7,888 nucleotides of DNA. It comes from Bacteroidaceae bacterium. GTDB taxonomy: Bacteria > Bacteroidota > Bacteroidia > Bacteroidales > Bacteroidaceae. Within the stretch, counting starts at the first letter, position 1. Every line of letters starts with the position of its first letter. Of this stretch, positions 1 through 5,169 are shown in pieces. The translations under genes were made by a program, and so were the position numbers. The stretch spans positions 1 through 7,888 of the forward strand of contig JAEDMP010000092.1 of assembly GCA_016302965.1 (NCBI GenBank), in the 5' to 3' direction. The notes beneath the pieces were generated by a model. The model had not been told where the DNA came from, did not search any database, and saw only the letters and a list, made by a program, of their open reading frames with translations.

Positions 1-48
1 AACGAATAAAAAACGGAGACAAAAGGGGGTTGTTTGAATTTATTTTCT

Positions 49-56
49 TAATTTTG
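49..56 (+). promoter_or_regulatory. Candidate -7 promoter box for the DUF4199 gene
   Basis: TAATTTTG matches the Bacteroidales -7 consensus TAnnTTTG and lies 73 bp before the first start codon. The same octamer occurs before the DUF1846 gene. The expected -33 TTTG at about 20 bp upstream is missing; the only TTTG nearby (33-36) is 12 bp away, which is too close. The call rests on the -7 box and its position only. Confidence 0.4.
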
Positions 57-129
57 CAGACTAAAAGGGGGCATCGCTGGCCTACGGCTGGCCCTGCCTA
101 CCGAGAAAACAGATAATAACCCTATCGTC

Positions 130-693
130 ATGACCCAAACAGAACTGCAAGAGCTGCACCGGCGCGCACAGATGGACGGACTGCTGATGTCCGTCTGGTG
201 GAGCGTCTGCTTCTATATGTACCTCTACGGATTCCTGTCGCCCATGCTCAGCATGGCCTCTACCCTATCCACCCTCATGATTCCGTTCCTGACGGGATCA
301 AGGCTCCGGCGATACCGCGACTCGCTGCCGGGCAAGATGATCTCCTTCCGCAGGGGCGTGGCCTTCTATGTGATGGTGTTCTTCTATGCCAGCATCGTCT
401 TCGCACTGGTTCAGTATGTCTACTTCGCCTTCCTCGACAACGGCTATCTCGCCGAACACTACTGCCAGCTGATGCAGACCGACCAGATGAAGGAGATGCT
501 CAAGGCCAACGGCATCCCGAAGAAGATGGTGAACGAGATGATGGACGAGATGCGCAACATCAAGCCCTCGAGCTTCGTGCTGAGCGTGGCTTGGATGAAC
601 CTCATGCTCGGCGTGATGGCCAGTGTGCCCTTTGCCCTCATCCATCGGCGGACACGACCCAAACAGGAGGAGGAGACGAAAAACGAGCGCTGA
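130..693 (+). CDS. DUF4199-type integral membrane protein
   Basis: This 187-residue protein has four hydrophobic segments, at about residues 17-38, 39-56, 76-101 and 147-171. Between the third and fourth is a charged loop (about 102-146) rich in Met, Lys and Glu, and the tail is short and charged. The length, the four-helix layout and the long loop before the last helix resemble the DUF4199 family of Bacteroidota, whose biochemical function I do not know. It acts in the cytoplasmic membrane. The start is the first ATG after a -7 box and a roughly 70-nt leader without an obvious Shine-Dalgarno sequence. A glycosyltransferase gene follows after 73 bp on the same strand, so a role beside envelope glycan synthesis is possible but inferred. 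It is certainly a membrane protein; the family name is recalled and less certain. Confidence 0.82.
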   Translation: MTQTELQELHRRAQMDGLLMSVWWSVCFYMYLYGFLSPMLSMASTLSTLMIPFLTGSRLRRYRDSLPGKMISFRRGVAFYVMVFFYASIVFALVQYVYFAFLDNGYLAEHYCQLMQTDQMKEMLKANGIPKKMVNEMMDEMRNIKPSSFVLSVAWMNLMLGVMASVPFALIHRRTRPKQEEETKNER

Positions 694-766
694 CTCTCAG
701 CAACAAAGATATAAATCACAAAACTTCATATACCAGTTTTATTTTTATTCCAATCAAACAGCAATC

Positions 767-1717
767 ATGGACATTTCAGTTGTAATCCCCTTATACAACG
801 AGGAGGAATCGCTCCCCGAACTCTACGCCTGGATTGAGCGCGTGATGAACGCCAACGGTTTCTCTTTCGAGGTTATCTTCATCAACGACGGATCGACCGA
901 CCGCTCCTGGGAGGTAATCCAAAAACTCGGCAAGGAGTCGAGCCACGTGAAGGCTATCAAGTTCCGGCGCAACTACGGCAAGAGCCCCGCACTCTACTGC
1001 GGATTCAAGGAGGCGCAGGGCGACGTGGTCATCACCATGGATGCCGACCTGCAGGACTCGCCCGACGAGATTCCCGGCCTCTACAAGATGATCAAGGAGG
1101 AGGGCTACGACCTCGTGTCGGGCTATAAGCAGAAACGCTACGACCCGCTCTCGAAGACCATCCCCACCAAACTCTTCAACGCCACCGCACGCAAAATCAG
1201 CGGCATCCATAACCTGCACGATTTCAACTGCGGGCTGAAGGCTTACCGCAAGGAGGTGGTGAAGAATATCGAGGTGTATGGCGAGATGCACCGCTACATC
1301 CCCTATCTGGCCAAGAATGCGGGATTCGACAGAATCGGCGAGAAGGTGGTACACCACCAGGCCCGCAAGTATGGCGTGTCGAAGTTCGGACTGAACCGAT
1401 TCTTCAACGGCTATCTCGACCTCATCACGCTCTGGTTCCTGAGCAGTTTCGGACGCAAGCCCATGCACGTGTTCGGATTCCTCGGCACCATCATGTTCTT
1501 CATCGGTTTCCTCTCGGCCTTCGCCCTGGGTGCCGATAAGCTCTATTGTCTGGCCAACGGCATACCGCAACGGCTCGTGACCGACTCGCCCTACTTCTAC
1601 ATCGCCCTCACGATGATGATGATCGGCACGCAGCTCTTCCTCACGGGCTTCGTGGGCGACCTCGTGAGCCGCTCGTCGCACGACCGCAACAACTATCAGA
1701 TAGAGGAGGTGATATGA
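767..1717 (+). CDS. GtrB/DPM1-type family 2 glycosyltransferase
   Basis: This 316-residue enzyme is predicted to transfer a sugar from a nucleotide donor to a polyprenyl phosphate carrier on the cytoplasmic face of the inner membrane. The N-terminal GT-A domain shows VVIPLYNEEESL (residues 5-16), NDGSTD (40-45, donor binding) and DADLQD (92-97, with the metal-binding DxD at 92-94). KYGVSKFG (201-208) is the conserved block before the membrane part. Two hydrophobic helices follow at about 231-254 and 276-300, as in GtrB, ArnC and DPM1-like enzymes of similar length. I chose the ATG at 767 because the family begins directly with the IPxYNE strand; an in-frame ATG at 623 would add 48 unrelated, Arg-rich residues and overlap the previous gene. 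The stop shares ATGA with the next gene, indicating translational coupling. The sugar and the final acceptor cannot be read from sequence. Confidence 0.95.
   Translation: MDISVVIPLYNEEESLPELYAWIERVMNANGFSFEVIFINDGSTDRSWEVIQKLGKESSHVKAIKFRRNYGKSPALYCGFKEAQGDVVITMDADLQDSPDEIPGLYKMIKEEGYDLVSGYKQKRYDPLSKTIPTKLFNATARKISGIHNLHDFNCGLKAYRKEVVKNIEVYGEMHRYIPYLAKNAGFDRIGEKVVHHQARKYGVSKFGLNRFFNGYLDLITLWFLSSFGRKPMHVFGFLGTIMFFIGFLSAFALGADKLYCLANGIPQRLVTDSPYFYIALTMMMIGTQLFLTGFVGDLVSRSSHDRNNYQIEEVI
1703..1710 (+). promoter_or_regulatory. Purine-rich Shine-Dalgarno-like site before the DUF6452 gene
   Basis: GAGGAGGT ends three bases before the ATG at 1714 and lies within the last codons of the glycosyltransferase (the Glu-Glu-Val codons). 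It favours the 1714 start over 1744. Most other starts in this window have no such site. The purines are also required by the Glu codons, so the match may be partly incidental. Confidence 0.4.
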
Positions 1718-2226
1718 GAAAAGGGCTAATCGGAAGAGGGGGCATGAAACAGCTGGCCGCCGTGGCGGCCATAGCACTCACGGTGGGCGGATGCTCGTCG
1801 ATAGACTGTCCGGTACAGAATATCGTGAGCTGTGTCTACCAGGTGAGCAGCAACGACAGCGCCAACGCCTATCTGCCCGACACGCTCAGCGTCAGCACCC
1901 TGCGCGCCGACGGCACGGACAGCATCCTCTTCAACCGGGGAGTGGGCACGAGCAAACTGGAACTGCCCATGAGCCTCACCCGCGCCGCCGACACACTGCT
2001 CGTGGAACGCAAGGGTAGCAGCTGGCGCACGCTCGACACGCTCTATGTGGAGAAACAGAACCATCCGAGATTCGAGTCGATTGACTGCCAGCTGGCCTAT
2101 TTCCACACCATCACCGGCGTGAGCCACACACGCTGGGGCATCGACTCTGTGAGTATCAACAAAACATCCGTAAACTATGACGCCTCAACGCCTCATCTGC
2201 TCCTCTATTTCAAGCGTCTACGCTAA
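1714..2226 (+). CDS. DUF6452 family lipoprotein
   Basis: This 170-residue protein has a lipoprotein signal: basic residues, a hydrophobic stretch and the lipobox LTVGGC with Cys27 as the lipidated residue, followed by SSIDCP. The body carries features I associate with DUF6452 of Bacteroidales: an SSIDCP start, a DTLSVSTLRADGTDS segment (56-70), FESIDCQLAYFHTITGV (120-136) and a C-terminal VNYDAS...LYFK. Function is unknown; it should be anchored in the periplasm or outer membrane. The start at 1714 overlaps the glycosyltransferase stop in ATGA and follows a purine-rich GAGGAGGT at about 1703-1710, unusual for this phylum. A second possible start at 1744 would remove ten residues and still leave a complete signal peptide. 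The 3' end overlaps the next gene by 50 bp. Confidence 0.85.
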   Translation: MRKGLIGRGGMKQLAAVAAIALTVGGCSSIDCPVQNIVSCVYQVSSNDSANAYLPDTLSVSTLRADGTDSILFNRGVGTSKLELPMSLTRAADTLLVERKGSSWRTLDTLYVEKQNHPRFESIDCQLAYFHTITGVSHTRWGIDSVSINKTSVNYDASTPHLLLYFKRLR

Positions 2227-2893
2227 ACTGGCTGTCGCACTGCTGCTGGTTCTCCCGGCGCTGGCCGCTCCCGCCAGGATGCAGGCCCAGAGCAAACTGT
2301 TCAGCGTGGCCAAAGACTCCATACCCCTGTTCAACGGTTTCTCCGTCTCGTTCGACCTGATTGGTGCCGCCATGCGGGTCATGAGCGACTATGGCGAGTA
2401 TGAGGGGGCACTGCGACTGAACCTGCACAACCAGTATTTTCCCGTGGTGGAGGTGGGCTACGGCTCGGCCAACCACGAGCGTGACGAGGTGACGGGACTG
2501 AGCTACAAGACACAGGCTCCCTACTTCAGACTGGGATGTGACCTGAACCTGCTGAAAAACAAGAACACGCCCAACCGCCTCTATGGCGGCATCCGCTATG
2601 CCTTCACCTCCTACAAGGCCGACATCTGGCGCGAAGATACTGCCGACCCCGTCTGGGGCGACATCACCTCGTTCAGGATGGAGGGCGAGAGCTGCAGCCA
2701 GCACTGGATGGAAATCGTGTTCGGACTGGATGCCAAACTGTGGGGACCGCTACATGCCGGATGGGCAGTACGCTACAAACGGCGGCTGACCCACCAGGAC
2801 GGGGCGGCAGGCAACGTGTGGTATGTACCGGGCTACGGTCGATCAGGCGACACCCGCATCTCGGCCAACTTCAATGTCATCATCGACATCTGA
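2177..2893 (+). CDS. DUF6048 family secreted protein, probable outer-membrane beta-barrel
   Basis: This 238-residue protein has an N-terminal signal peptide: a polar/basic start, a hydrophobic core at about residues 18-31 and a likely signal peptidase I site after MQA, leaving Gln38 as the mature N-terminus, common in Bacteroidota. The mature part alternates polar and hydrophobic residues with many Tyr, Phe and Gly, and ends in a strand-like NFNVIIDI, suggesting a small beta-barrel. I recognise it as like DUF6048, which I recall sitting beside DUF6452 in Bacteroidales. The ATG at 2177 lies 50 bp inside the preceding gene. It is needed because the next in-frame Met is residue 35, after the hydrophobic core, and no GTG or TTG codon lies between. 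Function is unknown; pairing with the lipoprotein in an envelope complex is inference. Confidence 0.82.
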   Translation: MTPQRLICSSISSVYAKLAVALLLVLPALAAPARMQAQSKLFSVAKDSIPLFNGFSVSFDLIGAAMRVMSDYGEYEGALRLNLHNQYFPVVEVGYGSANHERDEVTGLSYKTQAPYFRLGCDLNLLKNKNTPNRLYGGIRYAFTSYKADIWREDTADPVWGDITSFRMEGESCSQHWMEIVFGLDAKLWGPLHAGWAVRYKRRLTHQDGAAGNVWYVPGYGRSGDTRISANFNVIIDI

Positions 2894-2928
2894 GCCCATA
2901 GCCAAAGGGATCTTCACGATTCCCCTCC

Positions 2929-2976
2929 GTATTCTCCCTTGTATCCTCCCCTGTAATCTTCCCCGTATTCTCTTCA
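2929..2976 (+). repeat. Four tandem copies of a 12-bp pyrimidine-rich repeat before apbE
   Basis: The units are GTATTCTCCCTT (2929-2940), GTATCCTCCCCT (2941-2952), GTAATCTTCCCC (2953-2964) and GTATTCTCTTCA (2965-2976). GTA recurs at an exact 12-bp step. A weaker fifth copy, CGATTCCCCTCC, may precede them at 2917-2928. The array fills most of the 86-bp gap between the DUF6048 and apbE genes and ends three bases before the apbE ATG, so the ribosome-landing zone of apbE is almost all pyrimidine. Confidence 0.85.
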
Positions 2977-2979
2977 ACT

Positions 2980-4002
2980 ATGACCAACAACAAACAGCAT
3001 CGCCGACTCATCTGGCAACTGCCTTTCCTCGTGCTGCTCATCGTGGGCACCATACTGATTGTGCGCCAGAATGCCACCACTCCCTATCAGCATCATGAGG
3101 GAATGGTGTTTGGCACCACCTATCACTTCACCTATAAGTCGAACGACGACCTGCATCAGGAGATGATGGCGGCCCTGCAAGAGGTGGACCGCACGCTATC
3201 GGCCTTCAACCCGGAGTCGATGGTGTCGGCCGTCAACCAGGGGAAGCAGCCGGCGCTGAACGGGATGTTCCGCGAGCTCTATACCCTCGCCCGACAGGTA
3301 TCGGAAGAGACGGACGGGGCCTTCGACATCACCGTGGCCCCGTTGGTCAACGCCTGGGGATTCGGATTCAGACAGGGACAGATGCCCGGCGAGAAGCAGC
3401 TCGACAGCCTCAGACAACTGGTGGGTTATCAGAAGGTGGAGATGAAACAGCTGGAGGGACAATACCAGATTGTCAAACAAGCCCCGGGCATCATGCTCGA
3501 CTTCAGCGCCATCGCCAAGGGCTACGGCTCTGACCGGGTGGCCGACTGTCTGCGACGCCATGGGGTGACCGACTTTATGGTGGAGATAGGAGGTGAGATT
3601 GTGGTGAGCGGGAAAAACAGCAAGCAGGAGAAATGGCGAATAGGGGTGACCAAACCAGCAGACGACTCGCTGGCCGTGAACGAGGAACTGCAGACGATTC
3701 TTCCGCTGACCGACGCTGGCATGGCCACCAGCGGCAACTACCGCAACTTCTACTATCAGGGTGGCAAGAAATATGCCCACACCATCGATCCGCTCTCGGG
3801 ACGCCCCGTGCAGCACAGTCTGCTGAGCGCTACCGTGGTGGCCGCCAACTGTGCCACCGCCGATGCCTATGCCACCGCCTTCATGGTGATGGGGATGGAG
3901 AAAGCGAAGGCACTGCTCAAAAGGCATAGCGAGCTGAAGGCTTATCTCATCTATGCCGATGACAAGGGGCAGTTGCAGGTGTGGGACAATCTGACGAAAT
4001 AG
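2980..4002 (+). CDS. apbE: ApbE, FAD:protein FMN transferase, membrane-anchored
   Basis: ApbE enzymes transfer FMN from FAD to a Ser or Thr of exported flavoproteins such as NqrB/NqrC or RnfG, using Mg2+. This 340-residue protein has family blocks in order: TDGAFDITVAPLVNAWGFG (111-129), LDFSAIAKGYGSDRV (173-187), VEIGGEI (201-207), MATSGNYRNF (248-257), HTIDPLSGRP (267-276) and ATADAYATAFMVMG (292-305). DFSAIAKGYG replaces the enterobacterial DLGGIAKGY form, as I recall for Bacteroidota homologues. The N-terminus has a single hydrophobic segment (about 11-28) without a lipobox Cys, so it is probably a signal anchor with the catalytic domain in the periplasm. Length is normal. The ATG at 2980 directly follows the pyrimidine repeat array. 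No Nqr or Rnf gene is in view, so the target is unknown. Confidence 0.95.
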   Translation: MTNNKQHRRLIWQLPFLVLLIVGTILIVRQNATTPYQHHEGMVFGTTYHFTYKSNDDLHQEMMAALQEVDRTLSAFNPESMVSAVNQGKQPALNGMFRELYTLARQVSEETDGAFDITVAPLVNAWGFGFRQGQMPGEKQLDSLRQLVGYQKVEMKQLEGQYQIVKQAPGIMLDFSAIAKGYGSDRVADCLRRHGVTDFMVEIGGEIVVSGKNSKQEKWRIGVTKPADDSLAVNEELQTILPLTDAGMATSGNYRNFYYQGGKKYAHTIDPLSGRPVQHSLLSATVVAANCATADAYATAFMVMGMEKAKALLKRHSELKAYLIYADDKGQLQVWDNLTK

Positions 4003-4028
4003 TCAGGTTATTCCTAATGACATATTAC

Positions 4029-4063
4029 ACCTTATTATATATAATACCTTATTATATTATATA
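4029..4063 (+). promoter_or_regulatory. AT-rich direct repeat and palindrome upstream of the Crp-type gene
   Basis: ACCTTATTATAT occurs twice, at 4029-4040 and 4046-4057, with a 17-bp step. Overlapping them is a perfect 14-bp palindrome, TATTATATATAATA, at 4033-4046. The element lies 32-66 bp before the start codon of the regulator gene. It could be an operator or a promoter region, but no TAnnTTTG box is present, and low-complexity AT sequence forms such patterns easily. Confidence 0.45.
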
Positions 4064-4094
4064 GGGAGAAAACAAATCATCATAATTATTCAGG

Positions 4095-4778
4095 ATGGAG
4101 CATCTACAGGTATTCAACAGGCTATTGCAGTTCCCACTCTTTCAGGGAATGGGCAAATCGGAACTGTCGCAGGTGCTGGCTCACACGAAATTCGGTTTCG
4201 ACAAGTATGAGACAGGCAAACGGGTCATTCGCAAGGAGGAGGTTTGCCGAAAACTCCATTTCCTCACGCATGGTGACCTGAGGGTGACGACCGAGACGGC
4301 TGACGGCTCGTGTGTCGTGGACGAACAGGTGACGGCTCCTTATACCCTGCAGACCGAGTGCCTCTTCGGATTGCCCCAACGTTTTCGCTCCTCTTTTGTT
4401 GCGCTCTCACCGGTCAACTTCATCACGCTCGACAAGCAGGAGGTGTTGCGCCTCTGCCAGCGTTTCGAGGTGTTCCAGCTCAACATGTTCAACCAGCTGG
4501 CTGCCCAGAGCCAGCGGCTGTTGTTGCAGCCCTGGCAGCACCAGCCCGCCACGCTCCGCCAGCATATCGCATCGTTTCTGCTCAGCCGCTGCCAGACCGA
4601 CACGGGAGCCAAGTGCTTCCATATCCTGATGGTGACGCTCGCCCAAGCCGTGAACGACAGCCGGCTGGATGTTTCCAATGAATTGAGGGCGATGGAGCGG
4701 GACGGACTGCTGAATCTGAGCCGTGGCAAGATTCATGTTCCCGATGTGGAGCTGCTGCATCGAGTGCTCACAGGATAG
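4095..4778 (+). CDS. Crp/Fnr-family transcriptional regulator
   Basis: This 227-residue protein fits the usual Crp/Fnr size and layout. A cyclic-nucleotide-binding-like beta-roll covers about residues 15-120, a long dimerisation helix about 122-145, and a C-terminal winged helix about 175-220. TLAQAVNDSRLDVSNELRAM (181-200) looks like the helix-turn-helix and GLLNLSRGKIHVPD (204-217) like the wing. The segment where CRP has its cAMP phosphate-binding GE...RSA motif reads LQTECLFGLPQRFRSS (85-100), without the full motif, so cAMP binding is doubtful. No four-Cys FNR iron-sulfur cluster motif is visible at the N-terminus. The gene starts 92 bp after apbE, behind an AT-rich palindrome, and may be transcribed separately. 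Bacteroidota Crp-like proteins often control redox or stress genes, but ligand and targets are unknown here. Confidence 0.88.
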   Translation: MEHLQVFNRLLQFPLFQGMGKSELSQVLAHTKFGFDKYETGKRVIRKEEVCRKLHFLTHGDLRVTTETADGSCVVDEQVTAPYTLQTECLFGLPQRFRSSFVALSPVNFITLDKQEVLRLCQRFEVFQLNMFNQLAAQSQRLLLQPWQHQPATLRQHIASFLLSRCQTDTGAKCFHILMVTLAQAVNDSRLDVSNELRAMERDGLLNLSRGKIHVPDVELLHRVLTG

Positions 4779-4858
4779 TGAAAATGGCTCCATCTATCCC
4801 CTATTTTGTCATGAAAAACGAAAAAATCACCCTTTCTCTGAAAATAATTGCCCAAAAG

Positions 4859-4890
4859 TTTGCAGGAGACGAAAATAATGCCTACCTTTG
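4859..4890 (+). promoter_or_regulatory. Bacteroidales-type promoter for tRNA-Pro
   Basis: A -33 TTTG at 4859-4862 and a -7 box TACCTTTG (TAnnTTTG) at 4883-4890 are separated by 20 bp, fitting the Bacteroides sigma factor consensus. Transcription should start near 4896-4898, about 20 bp before the tRNA. This is the most complete promoter in the window. Confidence 0.75.
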
Positions 4891-4918
4891 CACTCGCTAA
4901 GCTGAAAGGCAAGGCAAT

Positions 4919-4992
4919 CGGGATGTAGCGCAGTTGGTTAGCGCACGCGTCTGGGGGGCGTGAGGTCGCTGGTTCGAGTCCAGTCATCCCGA
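4919..4992 (+). tRNA. tRNA-Pro (anticodon GGG)
   Basis: All four arms fold by eye. The acceptor stem CGGGATG (4919-4925) pairs perfectly with CATCCCG (4985-4991). The D stem GCGC pairs at 4928-4931 and 4941-4944 around a 9-nt loop with GG. The anticodon stem CGCGT (4946-4950) pairs with GCGTG (4958-4962) using two G-U pairs. The seven-base loop holds T33 and anticodon GGG at 4953-4955. The variable loop is 5 nt, and the T arm is GCTGG, TTCGAGT, CCAGT (4968-4984). The C1:G72 pair with A73 (4992) is the bacterial tRNA-Pro identity pattern. It reads CCC and CCU codons. The 3' CCA is not encoded and must be added after transcription. Confidence 0.97.
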
Positions 4993-5006
4993 CAGAAAAA
5001 AACGTG

Positions 5007-5037
5007 AAACCGCCTATTAACAGGCGGTTTTTTCTTT
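5007..5037. terminator. Intrinsic terminator after tRNA-Pro, possibly bidirectional
   Basis: AAACCGCCT (5007-5015) pairs with AGGCGGTTT (5022-5030) around the 6-nt loop ATTAAC. A T-rich run continues to 5037, as in a rho-independent terminator for the tRNA, which ends 14 bp upstream. On the minus strand the same hairpin is followed after four bases by a run of seven T (A-run at 4996-5002), so it could also end the ettA transcript arriving from the right. Confidence 0.85.
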
Positions 5038-5145
5038 TGTCACCGGTTGAGGGTCGGACGAAACTCGGACGCAACCGTGTCGGCACGATTCATTTTCACT
5101 TCATCCGTCATCTACAACAGAGCCACACAATACGTCTACGGCAAG

Positions 5146-5169
5146 TGATGGAGGATTAGTCCTCCATCA
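5146..5169 (-). repeat. 10-bp inverted repeat enclosing the ettA stop codon
   Basis: TGATGGAGGA (5146-5155) is the exact inverse complement of TCCTCCATCA (5160-5169), with a 4-base spacer TTAG. On the ettA strand the loop reads CTAA, so the TAA stop codon lies in the loop and the last codons form one arm. No T-run follows on the ettA side, so it is not a standard intrinsic terminator. It may be an mRNA 3'-end stem-loop. Confidence 0.8.

Noticed and set aside
704..711. Minus-strand TATCTTTG box in the gap before the glycosyltransferase
   Set aside because: It matches the -7 consensus, but no -33 element and no minus-strand gene lie behind it. An antisense promoter cannot be supported.
623..766. 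Possible 48-residue N-terminal extension of the glycosyltransferase
   Set aside because: The extension overlaps the DUF4199 gene, is Arg/Ser-rich and unlike the family, and the enzyme fold begins right at the ATG at 767.
1546..1713. Upstream in-frame extension of the DUF6452 lipoprotein
   Set aside because: It would lie in the glycosyltransferase coding region in another frame and would bury the lipoprotein signal peptide in the interior.
791..1777. Minus-strand open frame of 328 codons
   Set aside because: It lies antisense to the glycosyltransferase gene, whose motifs are intact; the product is rich in His, Glu and Val with no family features.
2929..2976. CRISPR array
   Set aside because: The repeats are 12 bp, tandem and without spacers, and no cas gene is present.
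3196..3927. Minus-strand open frame of 243 codons
   Set aside because: It is antisense to apbE, whose family blocks are all present.
4840..4879. GAAAATAAT repeated at 4840-4848 and 4871-4879 around the tRNA promoter
   Set aside because: Short AT-rich words in an intergenic region recur by chance; there is no symmetry or regular arrangement beyond the two copies.
4919..5000. tRNA-Pro 3' end as an integration site for a mobile element
   Set aside because: There is no integrase, no duplicated tRNA 3' segment and no foreign-looking genes nearby in the window.
5044..5077. CGGTTG/CAACCG inverted repeat and a repeated TCGGACG (5054-5060, 5065-5071) between the terminator and ettA
   Set aside because: The stem is only 6 bp with a 22-nt loop, and the 7-mer repeat is short; nothing functional can be supported.
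4733..5086. Minus-strand reading frame of 117 codons containing MTGLEPATSRPPDACANQLR
   Set aside because: The recognisable part is simply the antisense translation of the tRNA-Pro gene, a well-known spurious protein annotation. The rest runs across the terminator and the Crp-type gene.
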